This document shows positions 22,468 to 30,795 of a stretch of 32,561 nucleotides of DNA, piece after piece. This stretch comes from Bacteroidales bacterium. GTDB lineage: Bacteria > Bacteroidota > Bacteroidia > Bacteroidales > FEN-979. Under the pieces are notes generated by a model that made no database searches, had not been told where the DNA came from, and saw only the letters and a list, made by a program, of their open reading frames with translations. The stretch's first letter is position 1, and each line of letters opens with the position of its first letter. The DNA lies in NCBI GenBank assembly GCA_023231065.1, contig JALNWE010000029.1, positions 1 through 32,561 of the forward strand, read 5' to 3'. A program made the translations under genes and the position numbers.

Positions 22468-23472
22468 ATGATAAAACTGGAATTTGAGCACAGGCAGGCG
22501 GGACATTGTGAGAACGGTGTTACTTCGAATCTCTTAAACTACCATCAGTATAAAATCAGCGAACCAATGGTCTTCGGGATCGGGGCCGGGTTGTTTTTCA
22601 GCTACCTTCCTTTTATGAAGATGCAGCATGCGCCTACAACCACCTTCAGGGTATGGCCCGGGATGATCTTTGACCGGTTAACAAAAGAGCTGGGGATCCA
22701 AACGGTGATTTTAAAGTTCCGGGATCCCAGGGAATCCATGACGAAACTCAACGAGGTACTGGATCAAGGTTACCCGGTTGGTCTCCAGGTAGGGACTTAT
22801 AATCTTACTTTTTTTCCTCCCGAATACCGTATGCATTATAACATGCATAACATGGTGGTTTACGGATATGATCATGAGACCTATTTCGTCAGCGATACGC
22901 TGATGGAAAAATTAGTGGAAATCTCTTATGAAGACTTGATGCGCGTGAGATATGCCAAAGGCACTTTTGCGCCCATGGGCAGGATGTATTATCCAACCTA
23001 TGTCCCTAAGGAGATCAACCTGAAGCCTGCCATTATCAATGGGATCTATAAAACTGCCAACAACATGGTAGGCGTTCCTTTTTTCCCCCTGATCGGCGTC
23101 AAAGGGATCCGGTACCTTGCAAGGCAAATGCGGAAGTGGGAGAAAAAACTGGGTCCCGAAAAAGCCTCCTACTACTTAGGGCAGGTTCTCAGGATGGAAG
23201 AGGAAGTTGGTACCGCCGGAGCCGGTTTCCGGTTTATCTATGGCGCGTTTTTAGATGAAGCTTCGCGGGTGTTAAACCAGGAATGGCTTAAAGAACTATC
23301 CATCGAAATGGGAGAAAATGCCAACAAATGGAGGGAATTTTCATACTATGGCTCCCGCAATTGCAAAAAGCGCGGGAAAGCCGACCAATCCTATGATTTT
23401 CTTGCAGATATGCTCATGGATTGCGCCGACAGGGAAGAGAAGATCTTTAAGAAACTGGCCAAAATCAAATAA
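22468..23472 (+). CDS. BtrH N-terminal domain protein, first copy
   Basis: A 334-residue protein resembling the BtrH_N family. It starts with the hallmark GHCENG (C14), and a second block HYNMHNMVVYGYD...VSD supplies H127 and D143, a candidate papain-like Cys-His-Asp triad. The C-terminal part (about 190-334) is mainly helical (LGPEKASYYLGQVLRM, GAGFRFIYGAFL, NKWREFSY). BtrH in butirosin synthesis transfers an amino-acyl group from an acyl carrier protein to an amine of the sugar. By analogy this protein may transfer an ACP-bound acyl chain to an amine or hydroxyl. That is inference; no acceptor gene is visible. Confidence 0.75.
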   Translation: MIKLEFEHRQAGHCENGVTSNLLNYHQYKISEPMVFGIGAGLFFSYLPFMKMQHAPTTTFRVWPGMIFDRLTKELGIQTVILKFRDPRESMTKLNEVLDQGYPVGLQVGTYNLTFFPPEYRMHYNMHNMVVYGYDHETYFVSDTLMEKLVEISYEDLMRVRYAKGTFAPMGRMYYPTYVPKEINLKPAIINGIYKTANNMVGVPFFPLIGVKGIRYLARQMRKWEKKLGPEKASYYLGQVLRMEEEVGTAGAGFRFIYGAFLDEASRVLNQEWLKELSIEMGENANKWREFSYYGSRNCKKRGKADQSYDFLADMLMDCADREEKIFKKLAKIK

Positions 23473-23529
23473 TATTTATATTTTCGCAAAACTGGTAACA
23501 GGTTCGTTTTAACACAAAAGAAAATCCTT

Positions 23530-23925
23530 ATGGACGAAAAACCAAACCCGGTTTATAAAGATGAGCGTTACGGCCAGTCACGCGAATTATCGTATTCATA
23601 CGATAAAACAGGAAATTACGAAAAAACAGTCGGCTTTCATGGAGAGCCCGACAGGGTAATTATACAGCAGGCATGGGATCATTTCAATGAAAGGATAACC
23701 GAGGCCAAGGAAAAAGTGTTAGCCGGAAAAGTAAGCCCCATTGCTTATTATATGGAAAAAAACCTGGTTGATACCTTGTCCTTATCCATGCTTGCCGGCA
23801 TTTCTATCTGGCGCGTCAAGTGGCACTTCAGGCCCCGCGTATTCAATCGCCTGAAAACAAAAACATTGGAAAAATATGCTTCTGCCTTTAACATCACTGT
23901 TGAAGAGCTAAAGAAGGTTGAATAA
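23530..23925 (+). CDS. Small conserved protein, second copy
   Basis: A 131-residue paralogue of the protein at 22039 with the same spacing of its conserved blocks: SRELSYSYDK, VIIQQAWDHFNERI, KVSPIAYYMEKNL, LAGISIWRVKWHFRP and LEKYASAFNITVEELKK. The helix-turn-helix resemblance is clearer here (LAGISIWRVKWHFRPRVF). A 57-base gap precedes it, the widest in this part of the operon. It contains TATTTTCG at 23479-23486, a weak -7 candidate, so this second cassette might have its own promoter. Confidence 0.6.
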   Translation: MDEKPNPVYKDERYGQSRELSYSYDKTGNYEKTVGFHGEPDRVIIQQAWDHFNERITEAKEKVLAGKVSPIAYYMEKNLVDTLSLSMLAGISIWRVKWHFRPRVFNRLKTKTLEKYASAFNITVEELKKVE

Positions 23926-23940
23926 TTTAAACATTCCCTA

Positions 23941-24960
23941 ATGGATCCTAAAAAAATTCTCATTAACTATGCCCATCACCAGGCTGGCCATTGTGAGAGC
24001 GGAGCTACTTCTAATTTGTTTGGTTTTTATGGCCACGATCTTTCTGAACCCATGGCCTTCGGCATTGGCAATGGTTTGTACTTTAGTTATATCCCTTTTC
24101 TCAAAGTTCAATATGCCCCGATGATCTCATTCAGGAACCTGCCTAATGTAGTCTTTAAACGTTCGGCAGATTACCTGGGGATCGATGCTACCATAATCAA
24201 GAAATTCAAGGAACCCAAAGCCGCCATGCTGGCATTGGACAGGAACCTTGAAAAAGGCATCCCTACCGGTATGCAGGTCGGATGTTTTAACCTGACTTTT
24301 TTCCCTCCCGAATACCGGATGCATTATAACATGCACAACATTGTTTGTTTCGGAAAAGAAGGAGATATCTACCATATCAGCGATACCGTGATGGAAACCC
24401 CGCAGACGCTTACCTACGAAGACCTGGTAAGGGTACGGTATGCCAAAGGGCCCTTTGCGCCCAATGGTAAAATGTACTGGATCAACAGTATTCCAAAGGA
24501 ACTTGATATTAAATCAGCGGTTAAAAAGGGGATCAGCAAAACGGTTTACGAGATGACCAAAATTCCTTTCCCTCTCATAGGCGTTAGAGGTTTAAGATGG
24601 ATGGCAAAGGATCTGAAAAAATGGCCTGTCAAACACGGGTATGAAAAAGCTTCATTCTATTTGGGCCAAATCCTTAGGATGAATGAGGATTTTGGGACCG
24701 GAGGCGCCGGTTTCAGATATATTTATGGCTCGTTTCTCAAGGAATCAGGTGAACTGTTCAATAATCCTGAATTGCTGGAAACTTCCGACATGATGGGCAA
24801 GACAGCAAATAAATGGAGAGAATTCACTTACATCGGCGCCCGCAATTGCAGGAACCGCTCCAAGCCGGAAGAAGATTATAGCATGCTGGGCAATATGCTC
24901 GGCGAGATCGCTTCAATGGAAGAAAATGTATATAAAAAACTTGATAAAATATTACTTTAA
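23941..24960 (+). CDS. BtrH N-terminal domain protein, second copy
   Basis: A 339-residue paralogue of the protein at 22468. The candidate triad is kept: C18 in GHCESG, H132 in HYNMHNIVCFG and D148 in ISD. The blocks NLTFFPPEYRMHYNMHN, EDL.RVRYAKG.FAP, GYEKASFYLGQ.LRM, GAGFR.IYG and ANKWREF.Y are near-identical to those of the first copy, while N-terminus and loops differ. The stop codon directly abuts the ATG of the ABC ATPase gene. Both copies keep the catalytic residues, so I expect two active enzymes or a heterodimer. Confidence 0.75.
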   Translation: MDPKKILINYAHHQAGHCESGATSNLFGFYGHDLSEPMAFGIGNGLYFSYIPFLKVQYAPMISFRNLPNVVFKRSADYLGIDATIIKKFKEPKAAMLALDRNLEKGIPTGMQVGCFNLTFFPPEYRMHYNMHNIVCFGKEGDIYHISDTVMETPQTLTYEDLVRVRYAKGPFAPNGKMYWINSIPKELDIKSAVKKGISKTVYEMTKIPFPLIGVRGLRWMAKDLKKWPVKHGYEKASFYLGQILRMNEDFGTGGAGFRYIYGSFLKESGELFNNPELLETSDMMGKTANKWREFTYIGARNCRNRSKPEEDYSMLGNMLGEIASMEENVYKKLDKILL

Positions 24961-25713
24961 ATGTCCGGCAATCCCATCATAGAAATCAGGGAGTTAACGA
25001 AATTTTACAGGAGGAATGATGAACCTGCCATCAAATCCGTTTCACTGGATATTTTTCCCAGTGAAATTTTCGGGCTTTTAGGGCCCAATGGCGCAGGGAA
25101 AACAACAACGATCTCCATTCTCTGCGGGTTGTTTGCCCCTACCCGTGGAACGGTGACCATCGATGGATTGGATATCAGGCATAACCTGGATGAAATTAAA
25201 AGTATCATCGGCGTCGTTCCCCAGGATCTTGCCTTATACCCTACCCTGACCGCTTTGGAGAACCTTACTTTTTTCGGGAATATGTATGGTATGCGGGGCA
25301 GTGAGCTAAAAGACAGGATTCACAAATGCCTGGAAGAATTTGGTCTTGAAAAAGTCGCCCGCAAACAGATCAACTCCTATTCAGGGGGGATGAAACGTCG
25401 GGTTAACCTGATTGCCGGATTGCTACATAAACCAAAAATTCTTTTTCTTGACGAACCGACCGTTGGAATTGATGTCCAATCCCGGATCTTTATTCTCGAT
25501 TACCTCAATGCCATCAATGAAACCGGCACTACTATTATTTACACTTCCCATTATATGGAAGAAGCCGAAAATCTGTGTACGCGGGTAGCCATTATGGACA
25601 GGGGCAATATCATTGCCTTAGGCAAACCTAAGGAACTTGTGAAAGAACGTTCTGAATTCACTAACCTCGAAAATATTTTCCTGCATCTCACGGGGAAGTC
25701 CCTTCGCGATTAG
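24961..25713 (+). CDS. ABC-2 type transporter ATP-binding protein
   Basis: A 250-residue ABC ATPase with Walker A GPNGAGKTT (41-49), Q-loop PQDL, signature YSGGMKRR (140-147), Walker B ILFLDEP (160-166) and H-loop TSHYMEEAE. It belongs to the exporter type (DrrA/CcmA-like) and pairs with the permease next door. It probably moves the finished lipid or polyene across the inner membrane. Confidence 0.92.
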   Translation: MSGNPIIEIRELTKFYRRNDEPAIKSVSLDIFPSEIFGLLGPNGAGKTTTISILCGLFAPTRGTVTIDGLDIRHNLDEIKSIIGVVPQDLALYPTLTALENLTFFGNMYGMRGSELKDRIHKCLEEFGLEKVARKQINSYSGGMKRRVNLIAGLLHKPKILFLDEPTVGIDVQSRIFILDYLNAINETGTTIIYTSHYMEEAENLCTRVAIMDRGNIIALGKPKELVKERSEFTNLENIFLHLTGKSLRD

Positions 25714-25741
25714 CGGAAATATTTTGATATATAATACTGTA

Positions 25742-27043
25742 ATGTTCAAATTTTTATCAGGGTTCAGAAAAGAAGCGCGTATCCTGTTGAGGGATAAAGC
25801 AGGGCTGACTATCCTTTTCGTTATGCCCATGGTACTGATCATCATCATGTCTCTGCTGCAGGAATTTGGATATAGCGCGGTTTCCAGGGAAACCACCCTC
25901 AAAGTGCTTTTCCTGGATAAGGATCAGGACACCCTGGGGATTCAGATCGGCAAAGGGCTCAGGAAATCCAATTTTTTTGAAGTGATCGACTCGCTGAACG
26001 GGAAACCGCTTACGGAAAAGGGTATCAGAGAGGCCGTGAAAAAAGGCGACTATCTGATCGGGATCGTGATCCCCGAAAAAGTTACCAGGTCCATCCGCGC
26101 CAATGTCCGGTTACAGGTAGCGAAAACATTAGCAGGTTTCGGATTATATAATCCCATGCTTATCAGCACTATTCCGATGGGAGATGCAGATACGGTGACC
26201 GTCTATTTTGATCCTACCGTCAAAAAAACTTTCAAGAACTCCATTCTCAGCGCCATTAAAGAATACAATTACAAGGTTGAAACCGAGATGGTGTTCCGTA
26301 CTTTTAACCAGGAGATGGCCAAAGTATTCCCCAACTTCACTCCCCCGAAACAGGAGTACAAAGACATGGTCGTGTTCAAGGAAATCTTTCCCTCTTATAA
26401 AGAAAAGGAGGAAATTCCGGACTCCGCGCAACATAACGTTCCGGCATGGTCGGTGTTTGCCATGTTCTTTATCATCATCCCTTTCACCAGCAGCATGATG
26501 ATCGAACGCGAAGAAGGAAGCCTTCTCCGTTTACAATGTATGCCGGTCTCCTTTATGAAACTGCTGATGTCAAAAGTTTGTGTCTATCTTATCGTTTGCT
26601 TCGTCCAGACCACCCTGATGATGTTAACGGGAATGTACCTGTTGCCTCTTTTTCACGCGGTTCCTCTGGCGCTGGGACACCAGATTTTAGCGCTTGTGGT
26701 TGTTACCATTGTCATTGCATTAGCTGCCCTTGGTTTTGGCCTGATGGTTGGCACCATCGCTACGACCCACCAGCAGGCAGCTTCCTTCGGGGCTGTTTCC
26801 ATTATTATCATGGCGGCATTGGGTGGATTGTTCGTGCCCATGTACCTGATGACGGATACCATGAAGTTCGTAGCCGGCCTGAGCCCGCTTAACTGGGCAT
26901 TAACGGGATATTATGATATTTTCCTGCGAGGTAGTGGATTGGTTGAAGTCTTTCCGTCCATTTTCAAATTGCTCCTCTTTTTTATCATCTCCATTGCAAT
27001 TTCTTTCTTTTATCGCACCCTGAAAAATCCTTTGAATAAATAG
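25742..27043 (+). CDS. ABC-2 type transporter permease
   Basis: A 433-residue permease with the ABC-2 plan: an N-terminal anchor (about 19-39), a long extracytoplasmic domain (about 40-235) and five further membrane helices in the C-terminal half (starting VFAMFFIIIPFTSSMMIEREEGSL, which is a conserved ABC-2 block). The start is set at the ATG 25742 (MFKFLSGFRKEARILLRDK), which gives the typical cytoplasmic lead; an upstream TTG at 25724 adds six residues. It works with the preceding ATPase. Confidence 0.9.
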   Translation: MFKFLSGFRKEARILLRDKAGLTILFVMPMVLIIIMSLLQEFGYSAVSRETTLKVLFLDKDQDTLGIQIGKGLRKSNFFEVIDSLNGKPLTEKGIREAVKKGDYLIGIVIPEKVTRSIRANVRLQVAKTLAGFGLYNPMLISTIPMGDADTVTVYFDPTVKKTFKNSILSAIKEYNYKVETEMVFRTFNQEMAKVFPNFTPPKQEYKDMVVFKEIFPSYKEKEEIPDSAQHNVPAWSVFAMFFIIIPFTSSMMIEREEGSLLRLQCMPVSFMKLLMSKVCVYLIVCFVQTTLMMLTGMYLLPLFHAVPLALGHQILALVVVTIVIALAALGFGLMVGTIATTHQQAASFGAVSIIIMAALGGLFVPMYLMTDTMKFVAGLSPLNWALTGYYDIFLRGSGLVEVFPSIFKLLLFFIISIAISFFYRTLKNPLNK

Positions 27044-27044
27044 A

Positions 27045-27461
27045 ATGGAACTGACAGACCATAAAGAGATCATCGTAAGATTTTCCGAGGTTGATTCCAT
27101 GCGCATCGTATGGCACGGGAATTATCTCAAATATTTTGAAGATGGAAGGGAATCTTTCGGTCTTAAATATAACCTCGGGTATCTCGATGTATATAAACAC
27201 CATGTTATGATACCCATTGTTAAGGTGAACTGCGATTTCAAACGACCGCTGGTTTATGGCGATTCGGCAATCATCGAAACCCGGTACATCCCGACCGATG
27301 CAGCGAAAATCGTATTTGAATATACCATTTACAGGAAGCAGGACCGGGAGATCGCGGCTACCGGAAGCTCTGTTCAGGTTTTTCTGACACCGGATGGAGT
27401 ATTGCTGCTGACCTCTCCGGAGTTTTATACCGGATGGAAAAAGAAATGGGGAATTTTGTAA
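27045..27461 (+). CDS. YbgC/4-hydroxybenzoyl-CoA-type acyl thioesterase
   Basis: A 138-residue hotdog thioesterase. VRFSEVDSMRIVWHGNYLKYFEDGRE (begins at residue 11) matches the family signature, with the catalytic acid D17. It could release the acyl chain from ACP, or act as a proofreading hydrolase; aryl-polyene clusters of Proteobacteria also have a 4HBT-family thioesterase (ApeK). One base separates it from the permease stop codon. Confidence 0.87.
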   Translation: MELTDHKEIIVRFSEVDSMRIVWHGNYLKYFEDGRESFGLKYNLGYLDVYKHHVMIPIVKVNCDFKRPLVYGDSAIIETRYIPTDAAKIVFEYTIYRKQDREIAATGSSVQVFLTPDGVLLLTSPEFYTGWKKKWGIL

Positions 27462-27471
27462 TGTCTTGCTG

Positions 27472-28644
27472 ATGAAACCTGTTTATATCACTTCCGATAA
27501 TATTATTACTTCACTGGGCTTCACTACGGCCGAAAATATGGAATCGCTGAACAACCATATTTCCGGCTTGAAAATGGTGGACGATCCGCGGTTATACCCC
27601 TCTCCGGTCATTCTTTCGCTGGTTGCGACCGATCTCATGGAAAACCGGTTTTCGGGAATTTTGGCGAAGTTTAAAAAGGATACGCCAGCCACGCATTTTA
27701 CCCGACTGGAGAAATTATTCATCCTCTCCATTTCAGAGGCCCTTTCCAAGACCGGGACCAACCCCAATGATCCAAGGACCATTCTGGTTATATCGACTAC
27801 CAAAGGAAACATCAATCTGCTTGAAGAACGTTACAAAGCAGTCTTTAACCACCGGCGGATCTTCCTGTGGGAGCTGGGACGGATTGTAGCCGAGTTCTTC
27901 GGCTTCAGGAACGCCCCGGTGATCATTTCCAATGCCTGTATATCGGGACTTGTCGCCATCATTACGGCTGCGAGGATGATCCAGACCGGGCAATTTGAAC
28001 ACGCAGTGGTTGCCGGTGGTGATATCGCCTCTGAGTTTGTCATTTCCGGATTTCAATCCTTCCAGGCCCTCAGCCCTCATCCTTGTAAGCCTTTCGACAA
28101 AGAACGGACCGGATTATCCCTGGGTGAAGGTTGTGGCGCTATGACGCTTACGTCATCCCCCATCGCTTCTGAAGAACCCTCCGTGATCTATGCCGGTGGC
28201 GCCATTACCAATGATGCCAACCATATTTCCGGGCCATCCCGCACCGGAGAAGAGCTGAGCCTGGCCATCAACCGGGCCCTTGCAAAAGCATCCGTGGCCC
28301 CGGATGAAATCGACTTTATTTCAGCGCATGGAACAGCGACCCTATATAATGATGAAATGGAGGCAAAGGCCATAGGATTAAGCCATCTGACACCGGTTCA
28401 GGTCAACAGTCTGAAAGGTTACTGGGGGCATACCCTCGGAGCTGCCGGCCTGATCGAATCGGTTGCTGCCATCCACTCCATCCGGAGTGGACGTATTTTC
28501 CGGTCTGAAGGGTATGATCAACCGGGAGTATCGGTACCTTTAAATATAATAGAGCATCATGAATCAAAACCGGTGAACAGATGCCTTAAAACCGCTTCCG
28601 GCTTCGGTGGCTGCAATGCCGCCATAGTTTATCAGAAATTGTAA
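27472..28644 (+). CDS. Beta-ketoacyl synthase, divergent
   Basis: A 390-residue ketosynthase with C156 in SNACISGLVAI, H286 in ISAHGTATLYND and H320 in KGYWGHTLGAAGL, so all three catalytic residues are present. The N-terminus (PVYITSDNIITSLG) lacks the usual VVVTG start, which marks a divergent clade seen in flexirubin-type clusters. The start ATG 27472 is preferred over the in-frame TTG 27466. The half-length ketosynthase-like gene follows 1 base after its stop. Confidence 0.85.
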   Translation: MKPVYITSDNIITSLGFTTAENMESLNNHISGLKMVDDPRLYPSPVILSLVATDLMENRFSGILAKFKKDTPATHFTRLEKLFILSISEALSKTGTNPNDPRTILVISTTKGNINLLEERYKAVFNHRRIFLWELGRIVAEFFGFRNAPVIISNACISGLVAIITAARMIQTGQFEHAVVAGGDIASEFVISGFQSFQALSPHPCKPFDKERTGLSLGEGCGAMTLTSSPIASEEPSVIYAGGAITNDANHISGPSRTGEELSLAINRALAKASVAPDEIDFISAHGTATLYNDEMEAKAIGLSHLTPVQVNSLKGYWGHTLGAAGLIESVAAIHSIRSGRIFRSEGYDQPGVSVPLNIIEHHESKPVNRCLKTASGFGGCNAAIVYQKL

Positions 28645-28645
28645 A

Positions 28646-29296
28646 ATGGATCTGATTATCACCTCATATTGCCAAATCCATGAAAAGAAAGTGGTTCTCA
28701 ATGACCGCCTTATCTATTTTATGGAAAATTATCTTACTTTTGCAGACTTTCTCAAATCAGTCTATAAACAGGAAGAGATCAACTATCCCAAGTTTTATAA
28801 GATGGATTCCGTTAGTAAACTTGGATTTCTTGCAACAGAGCTGGTTTTAAGGGAAAAACCAATTACAGGGTACCGCAGCGATGCGATGGGCGTGGTTCTA
28901 AGCAATTCAAGTGCGAGTCTGGATACGGATATCTTACACAACGAATCCATTAAAGATAGGGCCAGTTACTTCCCAAGCCCCTCTGTTTTTGTTTATACCT
29001 TACCAAATATTGTGATTGGAGAAATTTGTATCAGGAACAAGATCAACGGGGAAAATGCATTCCTGATTACAGAAAAGTTTGACGGAAAGGTTCTTGACAA
29101 TTATATTCGCGACCTGTTCCTGAATTCGGAGGTTGAAGCTTGTTTATGTGGATGGGTTGAATTATTGGGTAATAAGTACAATGCCTTCATCATGTTAGTG
29201 GAAAAAGCTGGTATTCCTGAAAATGGACCAGAAACCGTTTTTAAGCCACTTCGTTTTACTGTAGAGAATTTAAACCAATTAATAGAACGTAACTGA
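28646..29296 (+). CDS. Half-length ketosynthase-like protein without active-site cysteine
   Basis: A 216-residue protein resembling only the N-terminal thiolase-like half of a ketosynthase. The MGVVLSNSSASLDTDI block is the ketosynthase strand that is VGxxxxT/GTTxGG in relatives, and YTLPNIVIGEICIRNKINGEN stands where the ketosynthase has its pre-nucleophile and nucleophile elbow. No Cys is at the elbow and no His motifs follow. The protein is intact, with the ACP gene 11 bases behind, so it seems a retained non-catalytic partner rather than a broken gene. It may dimerise with the preceding ketosynthase. Function unknown. Confidence 0.65.
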   Translation: MDLIITSYCQIHEKKVVLNDRLIYFMENYLTFADFLKSVYKQEEINYPKFYKMDSVSKLGFLATELVLREKPITGYRSDAMGVVLSNSSASLDTDILHNESIKDRASYFPSPSVFVYTLPNIVIGEICIRNKINGENAFLITEKFDGKVLDNYIRDLFLNSEVEACLCGWVELLGNKYNAFIMLVEKAGIPENGPETVFKPLRFTVENLNQLIERN

Positions 29297-29307
29297 ACTG
29301 ATTTACT

Positions 29308-29562
29308 ATGGAAGAATTAATCAATAAACTGAAGAAAGAAGTCGTTGAACAGTTAAACCTCGAAGATATTTCGGCAGATGATATCAATCCGGATTCCCCT
29401 CTTTTTGGTGAAGGGTTAGGGCTGGATTCCATCGATGCCCTTGAATTGATCGTTTTATTGGAGAAGAACTACGGGATCAAGATTGAAGACCCGAAGGACG
29501 GTAAAAAAATCTTTTATTCGATCCGTACCATGGCAGAATATATCACCGAGCATAAAAAATAA
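29308..29562 (+). CDS. Acyl carrier protein 2
   Basis: An 84-residue acidic protein with S41 in GLGLDSIDALELIVLLEKNYGI, the phosphopantetheine site. The DSIDALEL form is the one typical of aryl-polyene/flexirubin ACPs, while ACP 1 has DSLDFVDL; two carrier proteins suggest separate tasks such as starter loading and elongation, as with ApeE/ApeF. Confidence 0.92.
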   Translation: MEELINKLKKEVVEQLNLEDISADDINPDSPLFGEGLGLDSIDALELIVLLEKNYGIKIEDPKDGKKIFYSIRTMAEYITEHKK

Positions 29563-29568
29563 TCCTGA

Positions 29569-30768
29569 ATGGCGCGACGGATCTATATTACGGGTACAGG
29601 GATTATTTCGTGCCTTGGTAAAAACCTCCGGGAAAATCTTACCGCGTTGCTTGCTTCACGCTCCGGAATTGGCAGGATCCATTACATAGAAACATTATTG
29701 AAAGATGAACTTCTTGTTGGGGAAGTCCCGCTGAGTAAGGAAGAACTGTTTGTCCTGGCCGGTATTGCCCCTGCTGAAGGCTATTCGAGAAATACTTTAC
29801 TGGGTATCATCGCCGCGCGTGAAGCGGCTGTCCATGGAAAACTCCTTGAAAACCGGGATCTGAAAACAGGTCTCATTTCCGCAACCACCGTCGGTGGGAT
29901 GGACCAGTGTGAGCTTTACTATTCCGATTTCCTGGCCAATGATACGCGTAACGCCTATATCGATTCGTATGATTGTGCCGACAGTACGGAAAAGATCGCT
30001 GTTGAACTTGGGATCAGCGACTATATTACGACCATCAGCACTGCTTGTTCTTCAGCGGCCAATGCCCTGATGTTAGGAGCCCGGATGATCCGGGCAGGAC
30101 GGTTGGACCGGGTCCTGGCAGGCGGCTGTGAATCGCTGACAAAATTCCATCTGAACGGTTTCAATGCCCTTAAAATCCTGGATAAAGAACCCTGTAAACC
30201 TTTTGATCAGCGGCGGGCAGGTATTAACCTGGGAGAAGGCGCTGCTTATCTCGTTCTTGAATCAGAGGAGAGTATTATCAAAACAGGAAATCAACCGCTT
30301 TCAGAACTCGTCGGCTGGGGAAATGCTTGTGAGGCCTTTCATCAAACAGCTTCTTCGCCCGATGGCGTTGGCGCTTACCTGGCTATGAAAAAAGCGCTTG
30401 AAGTAAGCGGCTTCCAACCCGGTGACATCGATTATATCAATGCTCATGGCACTGGTACCGATAACAATGATCTATCTGAAGGCAAGGCCATTGAAAAATT
30501 ATTTGAGGGACGGATCCCGCATATAAGTTCGACAAAACCCTTTACAGGGCACACCACAAGCGCTGCCGGCTCAACAGAAGCAATTCTTTCCGTATTGTGC
30601 CTGCAACACCAGGTCATCTGGCCAAACCTTAACTTTGAAGTCCCGATGGAGGAGCTCCATTTTTCTCCGGTTAAAACGAGGATCACAGACCAACCGGTGA
30701 ATGTCGTGATGTCCAACTCCTTTGGTTTTGGAGGAAATGATACATCCCTGATCTTCAAAAAATATTAG
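29569..30768 (+). CDS. Beta-ketoacyl-ACP synthase II-like, elongating ketosynthase
   Basis: A 399-residue ketosynthase of FabF type with C160 in STACSSAANA, H293 in INAHGTGTDNND and H328 in KPFTGHTTSAAGS. GINLGEGAAYLVLE and SNSFGFGGNDTSL are further hallmarks. It is closely similar to the last, partial ketosynthase of the window (shared TVGGMD, HDCADS/DCADST, ISTACSS). It is followed after 27 bases by a Cys-less ketosynthase-like gene, the arrangement of a KS/chain-length-factor pair. Confidence 0.9.
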   Translation: MARRIYITGTGIISCLGKNLRENLTALLASRSGIGRIHYIETLLKDELLVGEVPLSKEELFVLAGIAPAEGYSRNTLLGIIAAREAAVHGKLLENRDLKTGLISATTVGGMDQCELYYSDFLANDTRNAYIDSYDCADSTEKIAVELGISDYITTISTACSSAANALMLGARMIRAGRLDRVLAGGCESLTKFHLNGFNALKILDKEPCKPFDQRRAGINLGEGAAYLVLESEESIIKTGNQPLSELVGWGNACEAFHQTASSPDGVGAYLAMKKALEVSGFQPGDIDYINAHGTGTDNNDLSEGKAIEKLFEGRIPHISSTKPFTGHTTSAAGSTEAILSVLCLQHQVIWPNLNFEVPMEELHFSPVKTRITDQPVNVVMSNSFGFGGNDTSLIFKKY

Positions 30769-30795
30769 ATAGTTTTAATTTATAATTCATTAAAC

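Noticed and set aside
22039..24960. Possible recombination or assembly error as cause of the BtrH cassette duplication
   Set aside because: The copies differ at many positions and have different N-termini and spacers, so they are true diverged paralogues rather than an assembly artefact.
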